From: Diadema setosum
Taxonomy: Eukaryota > Echinodermata > Echinoidea > Diadematoida > Diadematidae
Direction: 5' to 3'
Assembly: GCF_964275005.1 (NCBI RefSeq)
Contig: NC_092692.1
Location: forward strand, 12,014,764 to 12,078,763
Length of the DNA stretch: 64,000 nucleotides
The stretch's first letter is position 1, and every line of letters begins with the position of its first letter. Under the pieces are notes generated by a model. The model saw nothing but the letters and a program-made list of their open reading frames with translations, had not been told where the DNA came from and searched no databases. The position numbers were made by a program, and so were the translations under genes. Below, piece by piece: positions 26,401 through 33,984 of this stretch.

Positions 26401-28391
26401 GTGATTTTTACTGGTCAGGGACTGTTGGACCAGTGCCAGAGTGCAGCCTTGATGTATATGTGTGTGTAAATATATGTTTTGTTTTTGTTTTTGTTGTATA
26501 CATACATTCAAGACAAAACTCATGTTATATTATTGAAATCAAATAAAGATTTGGGGAAAATAATAGAGTGTGTGAGTGCATGTGTATGTGTGTTCTTGCA
26601 GATTGCCTGTATGTGTCTATCTCTAGGATGCATGATAGGCCTGTGGCCACTGTTTCAGTACAAAAACACAATGTGTGCTTTGCTCTTGTTCTTGATGATT
26701 AGGAAGGGAAATTAGAAGAAAATTCACAGCTCTTGCAGTGCCTTGTGGATGTTGTTTGGATGAAAGCATTTAAAACACTGAATCCCTGTGTAGTTTCAGG
26801 AGAACAAAATTAGGAAATACTGAAACAATAACATCCCTTGGTGTTTCTTGTAAAGTTATTGCTTGAGGTGTTAAACTGACTACCACAATATTTGTCATGG
26901 CCAATCAGCATTGACCAAAAGACCTACAATCTAATATCTGCATGTCATAATAGTCAGTATGTAGATGTGTCAAGTTTCATTATAATCATTGGCACTGAAC
27001 ATAAGGGACCCCTTCCCCCTTCCCCACCAAAAAAAAAAAAAGTACACAGACAAATGCATGCAATGGAAAACAGGAAAACAAAAACAAACAAGCATGATTG
27101 CTAATACTTTCTGCTCAAGATGGCAGACATGGCCTGACCTTTTTCCTGGCCTGACCTGACCTTTGACCTTCGGAAGCAATCTCTAGCTTACTGTTTACAC
27201 CATATATTTAGCGAGTTTAAATCTTTGCGAATCAGGATTTCCCAACAATTTCATGAATGGTTAAATTCGCGATCGTGGAGTACTGTATTGAATCGTATAC
27301 GCGTGTGTCACATTCATATCGGGATCAAAGTCATTATTTTCGAGTGTCTTTAATTTCGCGAATAGCACCTGACTTGCGAAATTCGTGAAAATAAAAACCT
27401 TGCGAAATATTCGGCGTAAACAGTACCTCCTGCTTTCAAAGCAGAGCACCCTCCTGTAAGGCAGATTGGATGGGAGGGGCTTTGACCACCAGCAGGAGTA
27501 GAGCACCCTCAGGTCCTCCTCTTTGTCCTCCGCTAGCTTGGAGACGTCAATGCCCAGATTCTCGTACAGGGCCCCGATGACCGTCCCTGGGATCTTCTCA
27601 TAGTTGCCTGGGAGAAGAATAGTGTGTCAGAGAAATGAGTTTACTGGTAAGAAAATCTGGTGTATAGGGGTACGGAATGATCAAAGGGTGTGTAGGAAGT
27701 CAACCTTGCTCTTTATGAGATGAATAATAATTACAGAAGGTGTATAGATCTGTCATGTGCAACCATTTCAAATTGGGTTGCAACTGATCGTAAAGTTTGT
27801 TGCATGTACACTACTAGTCAGTGAGTTACAACATGTGTGAATATTACTGTATTACTGACAAATCACAAACTTGCTCAAACATTATGATCCTACGTGTTGA
27901 TGAATAAATACCCTCTCATTCAGTTGGCTTTTAGTATATGACAGCCCTTGAATCACAAAATACAGTTCCACAGGTAATGAGTATGATAAAGAATTTTGAT
28001 GCACACCGAATCCCTATGTCAACTTGAAATTATCATTATGTTCCAAACAATCAAAGTTTTAAACCTAATCTAACTTTAGGAATTCAAACCTGAAGTATAA
28101 AGGCTGGTTTATGTGATCAGATAAGGGGTACATGTCAAGAATCAAGCGTGCTAATCATGGTCATCTTTTAACTTACAGTTGTACAATATCAAGACTCAAG
28201 GTTGCATAGTTTGGAAGGAAAGGAACAAACTCTACTGCCAGCTCACCTCCAAATGATGACACAAAGATGACATCCACTTGTTCTTTCTTCTGGAGCTTTG
28301 TAATGTCCCCCAAGCAGAGCTGAATTTGGCAGTCGCCCTCCTGAGTTTTCACTGTGATCACATCGTGACCTATCAATTCTTTCTTCGGCAT
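2366..28391 (-). CDS. Macro-like domain + triple TIR protein with CaaX box (12 coding exons, gene span)
   Basis: Assembled by joining 12 minus-strand exons whose splice phases all agree: 28391-28247, 27607-27427, 25432-25318, 20647-20438, 17644-17449, 15059-14900, 10961-10738, 7897-7761, 7119-6928, 6291-5297, 3245-3134, 2431-2366. The sum is 2,733 bp, 910 residues plus stop. Seen: residues 1-217 resemble a macro domain (GDIT at 28-31, STGNQGYD at 143-150); TIR1 about 222-357; TIR2 about 370-520; acidic/Lys linker about 561-680; TIR3 about 684-830; CAIM at 907-910. Known: TIR domains are adaptors or NAD+ hydrolases/cyclases, macro domains bind ADP-ribose derivatives, and CAIM (the lamin B ending) is a farnesylation signal. 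Inferred: a membrane-attached signalling or NAD+/ADP-ribose-responsive protein, perhaps innate immune. I know no named orthologue. Exon order is secure; the GC donor at 6927 and the last two exons are the least certain parts. Confidence 0.85.
2644..2828. mobile_element. Pogo-like MITE, decayed copy
   Basis: GCACTTCCGTTATAAT at the left, internal ATAACGAAATGTCGAC and GAGGACTTCATTATAATTAGAG at the right; same family as 39907-40438. In the intron between the last two exons of the macro-TIR gene. Confidence 0.6.
3134..3245 (-). CDS. Macro-TIR gene, coding exon 11
   Basis: Acceptor CCCTGTACAG. Its first base completes an Arg codon left by the TIR3 exon. Encodes TIPVEDPPKVRPALVNTVKL, then a short helix QAELDTLKGQKSPSLAK, ending in phase 0 at donor GTGGGG. 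It is assigned to this gene because phases match on both sides and no other upstream exon is visible. A 5'-truncated LINE in the opposite orientation lies in the intron between this exon and exon 10. Confidence 0.72.
3480..4940 (+). mobile_element. 5'-truncated LINE (Jockey/CR1-like reverse transcriptase end)
   Basis: An open frame to the TAG at 4281 keeps the C-terminal part of a non-LTR reverse transcriptase: ANKLSLNIEKTYYMVF, FLGLWIDRELSWKTHI, IYSSLISPHFNYGILAWGN and QKRAIRIIN. The 3' end is a short AACTTGA tandem tail (about 4913-4938) after AAATAAAC. The 5' half, including the endonuclease and catalytic part, is missing. It lies antisense in the intron before the last two exons of the macro-TIR gene. 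The open frame of about 260 codons suggests a fairly young insertion. Clade is uncertain. Confidence 0.85.
4602..4878 (+). repeat. Tandem duplication within the LINE 3' UTR
   Basis: Two near-identical copies, 136 bp period (4602-4737 and 4738-4878), both starting TTTCTGACATTTATTTG and ending GTCAATCATTTT. The second copy has a 4-base GTTT expansion. Confidence 0.9.
5127..5132 (-). terminator. Possible polyadenylation signal for the intron-retained TIR3 form
   Basis: AATAAA on the minus strand about 135 bp beyond the in-frame stop at 5266-5268. If the intron after the TIR3 exon is retained, this would end an 861-residue form without the CaaX tail. Confidence 0.3.
5297..6291 (-). CDS. Macro-TIR gene, coding exon 10 (acidic linker and TIR3)
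   Basis: Acceptor TCTCTGTAG, phase 0. Encodes AKEFNVQGLMEEVRNARFM, then about 120 residues rich in Glu, Lys, Asp and Gly, then TIR3 starting RTTTVVFSYHESD (about residue 684). ALLSPSYIESPQHVEEFHIG carries Glu752 at the catalytic-Glu position. The end is at donor GTTTGT inside AGAAGG (phase 2), matching the exon at 3245. Reading past this donor gives a stop at 5266-5268, so an intron-retained form would lack the CaaX tail. Confidence 0.9.
6300..6920. other. Intron, no structure seen
   Basis: Only a short CT-rich run (6330-6347) and A-runs. I searched for an extra minus-strand exon here to test the GC-AG intron and saw none. Confidence 0.5.
6928..7119 (-). CDS. Macro-TIR gene, coding exon 9 (end of TIR2)
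   Basis: Acceptor TTTCCAG. Encodes DNLHLVPVCIADGQEVEF, then a helix ICSAVVSWLEMGSFNHL and LLKKN. I place the donor at GCAAGT (6927), a GC-AG intron, because only that site gives a phase-0 join to the next exon's strong acceptor. A GT donor (GTAAGA, after 6877) also exists, but it is phase 2 and would need an extra exon I cannot find. The start is firm, the end less so. Confidence 0.75.
7567..7749. mobile_element. Pogo-like MITE beside a TIR2 exon
   Basis: CAGTGGACGCCCGTT at one end, CGAGAGTGCACTG at the other, TA on both sides. It ends 11 bp from the donor-side end of the exon at 7761. Confidence 0.75.
7761..7897 (-). CDS. Macro-TIR gene, coding exon 8 (middle of TIR2)
   Basis: Strong acceptor (T-run then ACAG). 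Encodes HEWQRTLYHSIDG, CMIALISPKYLKS and VCMEEYSLAQMKHLAG. Glu445 in CMEE aligns with the TIR catalytic Glu. Ends at phase-0 donor GTAAGG. A pogo-like MITE (7567-7749) sits 11 bp inside the intron from this exon. Confidence 0.92.
8638..8990. mobile_element. Foldback MITE
   Basis: Ends TTAAAGGGGATGGCTAGTAAC and GTTACTAGCCATCCCCTTTAA are inverted copies; the inner arms (TATTCAAGTAATG / CATTACTTGAATA) also pair. Its TTTAA edges resemble the other AAAGGG foldback elements in this window. Confidence 0.8.
8991..10737. other. Intron, little structure
   Basis: A TA microsatellite (9361-9381), AACAAC repeat (10,363-10,384) and nothing gene-like. Confidence 0.5.
10738..10961 (-). CDS. Macro-TIR gene, coding exon 7 (end of TIR1, start of TIR2)
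   Basis: Its first base completes Arg336. EDLENDIASACGQLVKSL closes TIR1 as the last helix. A short spacer follows, then LYDIFISYCHADSDQA (box 1 of TIR2, residues 370-383) and IFYDIQELKTG (BB loop). Ends with donor GTGAGA in phase 1. Confidence 0.9.
10962..14899. other. Intron, no recognisable element
   Basis: Contains a G-run near 11,120, a C-run near 13,637 and AT-rich unique-looking sequence. A GC-richer stretch around 12,640-13,030 has no supported exon. Confidence 0.45.
14900..15059 (-). CDS. Macro-TIR gene, coding exon 6 (second half of TIR1)
   Basis: Begins with two bases that complete Val283, then LTPSYLSSEACMEQYNIAL, the TIR strand D and helix region, through to QYADC. In TIR NADases the catalytic Glu falls at the fifth position of a WCxxE-like motif; here the aligned residue in CMEQ is Gln297, so TIR1 may be non-catalytic. 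The donor GTACCT leaves two bases. The acceptor (CTATCTAAG) is weak in pyrimidines. Confidence 0.85.
15493..15703. mobile_element. MITE, CTGTAAAAGTGGATATT family, decayed
   Basis: TGTAAAAGGGAATATTTTCGC at the left and GAAAATTTCCACTTCTGCAG at the right; same family as 45675-45883 and 16070-16278. Confidence 0.75.
16070..16278. mobile_element. MITE, CTGTAAAAGTGGATATT family
   Basis: CTGTAAAAGTGGATATTTTTG and AAATTTCCACTTTTACAG are perfect or near-perfect inverted ends. Confidence 0.8.
16479..16562. mobile_element. piggyBac-like MITE (copy 1)
   Basis: Starts CCCGTTGAGGATGAGTCC and ends just before TTAA at 16563; an inverted-orientation copy of the 17323 element. The left TTAA is lost. Confidence 0.7.
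17323..17410. mobile_element. piggyBac-like MITE (copy 2, intact)
   Basis: 88 bp: CCCGTTGAGGACGG ... CTCATCCTCAACGGG, flanked by TTAA on both sides (17319-17322 and 17411-17414), the piggyBac target duplication. Lies 38 bp from the TIR1 exon. Confidence 0.85.
17449..17644 (-). CDS. Macro-TIR gene, coding exon 5 (first half of TIR1)
   Basis: Acceptor CGCCCCCAG. Encodes EVTLEYDVYLSYSEKDQEVA, the TIR box 1 strand and helix A, then an SRQKLDAESFWQ BB-loop-like region and SARVLT. Ends with donor GTGATT, leaving one base. A piggyBac-like MITE (17323-17410) begins 38 bp beyond the exon. Confidence 0.9.
17645..19746. other. Intron with microsatellites
   Basis: TA repeat (17,877-17,899), TG repeat (18,331-18,361) and AAAC repeat (18,693-18,725). 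No gene signal. Confidence 0.6.
19747..20280. mobile_element. Pogo-like MITE (CCTCTC/GGCCGGATA family)
   Basis: CAGTCCAACCTCTCCTGGCC at the left, inverted and decayed at the right, TA flanks (19745-19746, 20281-20282). Shares GGATAAGGGATTTGGCCGGA with the copy at 46100-46557. Confidence 0.75.
20438..20647 (-). CDS. Macro-TIR gene, coding exon 4 (end of macro-like domain)
   Basis: Seventy codons in phase 0 on both sides (acceptor CTACCAG, donor GTGAGT). Encodes GYDPCVMLDGMVQAAVSWVK, then LLKIVVYAKLDG and a helical tail ending NLIPA. The helix and the LKIVVY strand match the last helix/strand pair of macro domains. Confidence 0.85.
21440..22750. repeat. Tandem TGACCTTTGACC repeat element ending in a GACG array
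   Basis: Six or more blocks of TTGACCTTGACCTTTGACC spaced about 110-180 bp apart, with conserved spacer (GTCCCATCATACATCATCC, AAGTTTGGTGAAA, GAGTTATCGCGTAAA), then a GACG/GTAC array at 22638-22702. GCCTCCGCCATAAT (21461) and GTGGCGGAGGCATAAT (22736) form inverted edges, so the whole is probably one mobile or dispersed repeat about 1.3 kb long. Confidence 0.8.
22751..23338. other. Intron, no structure seen
   Basis: Unique-looking AT-rich sequence without repeat edges or exons. Confidence 0.45.
23339..23634. mobile_element. Foldback MITE (AAAGGGATGGTACAG family)
   Basis: TTAAAGGGATGGTACAGTTTT opens; CAAAAACTATGAAATCCCTTTAA closes. Same family as the pair at 60175-60960. Confidence 0.8.
23955..25104. 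mobile_element. Large palindromic foldback element carrying an inserted element
   Basis: Left arm 23955-24222 and right arm about 24847-25104 are inverted copies (TTGATTTATGATACCCTCAA versus its complement; GGAATGCACCTTCCCCTTGA versus its complement). The centre is replaced by the separate element 24251-24838. Confidence 0.85.
24251..24838. mobile_element. Inverted-repeat DNA element nested in the foldback
   Basis: Ends AGCCGGGTTCACACGTAC and GTACGTGTGAACCCGGCT are perfect inverted repeats. Inside are several copies of ATTAGCGGGAT and GCATCGCGAT in both orientations. TA flanks. Confidence 0.85.
25318..25432 (-). CDS. Macro-TIR gene, coding exon 3 (macro-like domain)
   Basis: Acceptor CTGTTTTAG; encodes R109 to Q147, including ELVGHAFRCLVPI and ASVITPLLSTGNQ. 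The LLSTGNQ ending, followed by GYD in the next exon, matches the STGxxG phosphate-binding loop of macro domains. Ends in phase 0 at donor GTAAAA. Confidence 0.85.
25433..27190. other. Intron with microsatellites
   Basis: G-run near 25,555; TATC/TA/TG repeats 25,820-26,020; an inverted-end fragment CAGGGTTGCACACT ... GTGCAGCCTTG (26,275-26,452) that looks like a small MITE. TGACCTTTGACC occurs again near 27,160. Confidence 0.55.
27191..27423. mobile_element. MITE on the donor site of macro-TIR coding exon 2
   Basis: CTGTTTACACC at one end and GGCGTAAACAG at the other, TA on both sides (27189-27190, 27424-27425), internal TTCGCGAA-type motifs. Confidence 0.8.
27427..27607 (-). CDS. Macro-TIR gene, coding exon 2 (macro-like domain)
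   Basis: Acceptor TTCTCCCAG, then GNYEKIPGTVIGALYENLG and on to RRVLCFES. It takes the single base from exon 1 (Gly49) and leaves two bases. The segment corresponds to the helix after the first ADP-ribose loop of macro domains. The donor GTACTG lies on the edge of a MITE (27191-27423): its T and A are the TA target duplication and the following CTG belongs to the MITE. Confidence 0.8.
27608..28246. other. Intron, no structure seen
   Basis: AT-rich, no repeats or exon signals recognised. Confidence 0.45.
28247..28391 (-). CDS. Macro-TIR gene, coding exon 1 (start of macro-like domain)
   Basis: Encodes residues 1-48, starting MPKKELIGHD. The start is the ATG at 28391; an acceptor-like tract ending at 28418 (TTCTACAG) lies just upstream, so a 5' UTR exon probably precedes it. 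CLGDIT followed by VDVIFVSSFG matches the first two strands of macro domains (usual form GDIT...VDAIVNAAN). The exon ends with donor GTGAGC, leaving one base (phase 1). Confidence 0.8.
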
Positions 28392-28417
28392 GATGGAAAA
28401 TAATCTGTCTTTAGGAG

Positions 28418-29320
28418 CTGTAGAATGTTAAAAAAGAACAAAGACAAATGGGGAGCAATCAGTCACACGAACACTTACAGAATTAAACTAGATCATTAAA
28501 ACAGAAATAACAGCACAAAAATTATGTCACTCTTTGGTAGCTTCAAGCAACTAACAAAAAAAAAATACATGTTTTCCTTTCATGTCATTGACCTTTTAGT
28601 GCATGAAAAAATTGGTTGTAAATAGAGCTAACTTTGTGGATTAATAGTACACTGATTTTAGGACATAGATGCCATCATAGAGTGTATAATGATACATATA
28701 CCATCATAGAGTGCATAAAGATGTACAAGCTATTAATACCAGTACTTCTGTAGGCAGAATACAACAGATATTTGCAATATTTTTAAACATTTCAAAGTAA
28801 GTCCATCATCAAATAAAGTAAAATTAAACTTTTCTCATAATATCTCACTTGTAACATAATATCTCACTTGTAACATAATAATGATTATTACCTATACGAG
28901 GTAGTTTAGCGAGGCAATTGCAGTTGTTATTTTGCAGGGTAAAGGTTAGCAGTCAATATTCGTTTCGCCATGTCGCTGCATGTCGGTTACACACACTGTA
29001 CCGTACACAAAACAATGTGTGCAAACAGTGCAATCTTCCGGTTTTCGCCATTCACTTTACACAGGGAGGTGGGAAGAGAAAGAGTGGGATCTCTCTCCCC
29101 ACCTCCCTGCTTTAAATGTGAACATTCTGATCGACCACGAAAAGAAAACATTCCAGGACGTCGCTGGGTGTTGGTTACACGCACCGCAGAGGAACGCTGA
29201 TAAATCAACTCATACAAGCTCGACCACTTACAGCAGCACTACGCGTCAAGCAATGACTAGTCCATTTGTGCTCAATAATTGCACAGTGACCATCAGTTTT
29301 ACAACTCTCCAAATTTAAAC
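28418..29320 (-). promoter_or_regulatory. Probable 5' UTR exon and promoter region of the macro-TIR gene
   Basis: The coding start exon has an acceptor at 28418, implying at least one upstream noncoding exon. A good minus-strand donor (GCTGCT then GTAAGTGG) at 29231/29230 could end such an exon, which would place the start of transcription near or above 29.3 kb. No TATA box was identified. This is an inference from splice signals only. Confidence 0.3.
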
Positions 29321-29554
29321 AGAAGTAAAAAATAAAGTGTAAAAACGTTCAGATGTTTAAAGTTCGCCTGTTACAACTACATATGTATCTTTGAAGTTGG
29401 AGTTGAATGATATACATTGATGAACAATGTTATTTTTCAATTATTCGACATGTTGATGATCTACAGGTAGTCAAATGTGGCTTGATCTATATCATAGTGT
29501 ATAGCCGTATTCACACATTTTCTTAATTTACCTAGGGGATAGGTAATAATTACG

Positions 29555-29650
29555 ATATTGACTGGCCTTGAGGGAGATACAAGATAAATATTGCCCACAC
29601 TTTCAGTTTAGGCAATATTTTCTGGTATCTCCCTCGAGGCCAGTCAATAT
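29555..29650. other. Near-perfect 40-bp-arm hairpin
   Basis: ATATTGACTGGCCTTGAGGG at the left pairs with CCCTCGAGGCCAGTCAATAT at the right; pairing continues to AATATTGCC/GGCAATATT, with about three mismatches or wobbles and a loop of about 16 bases. Could be a miRNA-like precursor or a tiny MITE. Confidence 0.6.
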
Positions 29651-30511
29651 TATATAAATATTCCAGAAGTTATGATAAAGAATCCTGCATTTTCTTATTA
29701 TTTTCTTTGTTTTTAGCAGTTTTAATCACAAATAACTCAACAAAAAGTGGAGTCAGCTCGTTGTCTCGTTTTGCAATAAAACTCTTCAAATATACTTTTC
29801 CTTGAAAGTTTCTGGTTAAAACTATGGGCAGAGATAACTCCAAAATACTATTCACTGAGAAGTACTATTGGAGGCTCTGAGGCCTATAGTTTTAACCAAT
29901 AACTCAAAATTAGGCACAGTATGACTGTTTTATATTTTGGATCAAAAATTTAAATAAAAGAATATTGGAAAATGTGAGGCGAGAACTCATGTCCTGGATG
30001 CGATGTTGTGCAGGGATCTTGCATTGACAGGACAAAGCACCACACAATGTCAGAATTGCTTTTAATTGTGATGTTACAATTGTTAAATTAGAAATTGTTA
30101 CATTTCACAGAGTGGTGGTACAATGCAGCAAACGATTTCAGATTTGCTTTAGTTGTACGATGTCACAAGCATGCTTTATGACATCATTTTACAAATACTG
30201 TAGAAATAATATTTGGAAGATATCTATATAAATTATGTGAAGCTTTTTCAACAAATCACTAGAGGATATATTTTTGATCCAAAATCTAACATATGTTTGG
30301 AATTCATGCTCATTCCAAAGCTAAAAGATACACATACCACTATGGCAAAGTATAAATGCTTAATACCATAAATTTCACAATGAATTTGATATTGATGAGT
30401 AAATAATGTTTTGTCCTTAAGTTGAAAATAAATTTTAGACATGTAACATTATAGTACATATAGGCGTACAAATACATAAAAGATATAAATATATCTACAT
30501 GTGTAACTATA

Positions 30512-31370
30512 AAGGCTGCGTTTATCAACTTTCCCCTGTTTAAACGGCTTTCGATAGCCCTTTCGATAGCCCTTTCCGTAGCCCTTTCGAGAGCCCTTTC
30601 CAAAGCCCTGACTGCCTGTACTATTAATGTGCCGCTTGTTTTCTAAGAAGGGACGGCGAAAAACAATTACCATAATAAAGACATATCTTCCTTTGAGAGT
30701 GACGAGTCATGATGCAATGCCACATGAATCAATTGTCTTCCTATCTGTGAGGCAGCTCCAGTTTTAATAGCACATACTTCAAATATTTCTGAGTGGCGGC
30801 ATGCGACTTTGGCTGCGTTTATCAACTCTCCCCTGTTTAAACGGCTTTCAATAGCCCTTTCCAAAGCCCTTTAGAAACGGCTTTCAAAATAGTTGCGTTT
30901 ATCAACTCTCTTCGCGAACACGATTTTTTTAACTGGCCTGTCACTGCACAGCTGCATTGCGCAATTCGACCAGAGGAGAAGAGGTCATAAGGCGTGCCTG
31001 AAGTACAAGACTACAAAGCCGTTTCAAAACAGCTTTGCATTTATCAACTTCCAAAAGGCTTTTACAAACAGGTTTCTGAAAACCTGTTTAGGAAAGCTGT
31101 TTGGATCGCCACAAATTTGGGGCTTTCGAAAAGGCTTTCCTAAAGGGCTTTCAAAAGAGCTTTGCGTTTATCAACTCGTTAAAATTCCTTGAAAGCTGTT
31201 TGGATAACCTGTTTCTGCCGAGAAAGGAGAGTTGATAAACGCACCCTTTCGTAAAGGCTTTCCTAAAGGGCTTTCAAAACAGCTTTGCGTTTATCAACTC
31301 GTAAAAATTCCTTGAAAGCTGTTTGGATAACCTGTTTCTACCGAGAAAAGGAGTTGATAAACACACCCTA
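30512..31370. repeat. Cluster of GCGTTTATCAAC inverted-end elements
   Basis: GGCTGCGTTTATCAAC occurs at about 30513 and 30812 and a variant at 30892; its complement GTTGATAAACGCACCC ends near 31245 and GTTGATAAACACACCC near 31370. Internal GGCTTTC/AAAGCC and TAGCCCTTTC motifs repeat many times, and an 88 bp unit (31157-31245, 31282-31370) is duplicated. Probably two or more overlapping MITEs. Confidence 0.65.
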
Positions 31371-33756
31371 TAACACGCAGCCGCTGTCTTGCTTTGCACA
31401 GCGGTCTGGTCAGGCTACTAAATGTGTAAACAATTAATGTACATATCAAGTAGAGTAGGTATCTGTCAGCTGCTTGAAACAAAGTCCTGTAACCATAATA
31501 CTTTAACAAAATGCTCAGTTGATATCTAATTGTAATCTTATGGTTTTCAGAGTTTTGCTAAACATATCAAATACGTAGTCTTTCCATTCAGACAATGTAT
31601 GCCACTCATTTATTCCTTTTAATGGACGAGAACATGTAAACACACACACACACACACACACCAGACAAACAAACGACAGAGAGCGCCACAGACGCGCCCA
31701 CCCTTCATCGGTCAATGTGACGGACGGGGGGGGGGGAGGGGGGGCAGAGGGTGAATACCAATGCATCAGAAAATCGACGACATTCGACGTAAATACGTAT
31801 ACAATGTATATCAAACTGATCAGTGAGACTGAGTGAACTTTACCATAGAGCTCCATGGTCATGGTTTCACCATGCATGAGAGCTAGATATAGCTGTCACA
31901 TCACTGAAATTGGCTTTTCAGCTTTCCTGTGCTGTGTGACAAGAGGTCGACATGGTGCGACGCGCCGCAGTTAGGTAGCAGAGCCATCAAAATACACCGG
32001 CAGGATGCGGGGGATACATAGGCAGGGTAATGCCTGTCACGACCGTTCCCTGCCGCCCATTGATTTTAATAGACCTAGGCTAGTAGTAGTTGGCATTGCT
32101 GTGAACCTCAACTGCTGGTATTCGATCGTTGACCTGTAGGTCATTGAAAACAGCACATTTACAAAAGCCATACCTCTCTCTCTCTCTTCTCATTACGAAT
32201 GATAACATGATATGCGTTCTGATCGACTTACCACGAGAAGGAACGATTGCGATTGCACTGAAGTATTACTGGCTGTTATGTGCCTGCGTCTTACCGTCAA
32301 GTAACCGTGCAGCGGAATGCAAGCAGTGTAAGCCAAAAGAGCTATTAAAACCCTATGGTAAAAGTCAACAGACGGAAGGCATACGGCCGGATGCACAATG
32401 ATTGTCCTTGCACCATTTCCCACATCCCAAAACGCACCGTGAGAGCATTCTTAAATATTTATATTAATTATGACGTGAGAAACCGCAAGCAGTTATATCC
32501 TCCTGAAAATTATTGCTCAGACACGATAAAATTTGTCGGATCCATCATGGTGTATTTTTTCTTTTCTTTTTCTTTTTTTTTAATTGTCAATAATTGAATC
32601 ATTTCCGTTCATCAGCAAAACAAAGTTGAACACTACGTGCAAAAATCACACGCGCCTTACAGTTTGTTTGTTTTTTAATATACTAGTACCCTTTTCTCTT
32701 TCGTCGTAATCAAGACGGGGTGAATCATTCACATATTGTTACCTAGCAGGGACAGTAAAGTATAATTACCTTTGTTTCTATTTTTTTAACTTTTTTTTTG
32801 GCAAAAAAAAAATATCTAGCTACGACATGATAACCACAGACAACAAATTTCTAGCGAGAAATTTCGGTTGATGTAATTTGCAATAATCTATTCAGTGATC
32901 ACTATACGTACATGACATGATATTAGGTTTGCTTTTGCTTTGATTAATCTACTGAATTGCACAATGGTGGATTTGAATTAACAATCAACCAACAGTAGCA
33001 ATATAGCAATCAAAATCGAAATAGTTAATTGGACCCTATGGAAGAACAATTATAATAAATGAAGCTGAAATTGGTAATCCATCCATTTTTTAATCTTTAT
33101 TTGATGCATGATTTGATTTATGTATTGTGCTGTGAAATGGAGAATAAATAAACAAACAAACAAACAGTCTCGGGATCTTGATCGGAATTCTTCAGTCAAA
33201 CTGTGCAAAAGTTGAAAGTGTGATAGAATGTCCTATACAGAACTGTAGCCCTATAGGAGATTGAGACCAAGCTCCCGTTCGGAACGGGTTAAGGGACTAA
33301 TTCTCAGAGGTAGGGTCAGGCAGGTGAAATTTGACATTTGAAATTTTAATGACTTCTTGTGGTATTCATAATTTGCGAATGACCTCCAGCTGAAATGACC
33401 CTCAGGATGCGTTAAGACATTAGCAGATGATTATTTTTTTAAGTGTATGGTTAATGGTTATCATGATGTGTGTTAATTATGTGAAATAAGTATATTCCCA
33501 GGTCCATTTTCTCTTGTCCTATGCCTATATAGCGATGGAACCCTTTGGCTTAACGCTGAAAAATGACGCATGACCAGTTGCGTGTGATACTAGTACTCTA
33601 GTCTGCAACTTTTCCATTGCTTAGCCATACCTCGTATTCTGATTGGTCAGAACTTCTTTAAACGCGCGCATAGCCAACCGTCCAATCAGAATCCATTATT
33701 TTTGATACGCCTAACCAAGGGAAGTTATCGTGTGAGAGGTGACCCGACACGCCGCT
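31371..33756. other. Intergenic, no gene seen
   Basis: CA repeat (31,638-31,661), G-run (31,725-31,744), AAAC repeat near 33,150. A small inverted pair CTGATTGGTCAG/CCAATCAGAA (33,637-33,693) is present. Confidence 0.5.
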
Positions 33757-33984
33757 GCTCCTGCATGCGACATTATTGCTCCGATCTTATATTTTTTCTC
33801 CAAGGACTTAGGGTTAGGGCCCGGGTTAGGGTTAGGGTTGTGATATAGGGTTTCTAGTTTAGTTTGATGCAAGGATTAGGATTGAGGTTAGCGTTCACGT
33901 TTTTGGGTAGAACTTATAATGCGTGCAGAAATTTCGTGGGGTTTCATGGGAGCAATATTCTTTGTCGCAGGAGCAATAATGTCA
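33757..33984. mobile_element. Short inverted-repeat element with telomere-like core
   Basis: GACATTATTGCTCC at the left and GGAGCAATAATGTC at the right. TTAGGG-type units at 33808-33839 include TTAGGGTTAGGGCCCGGG. Confidence 0.6.
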
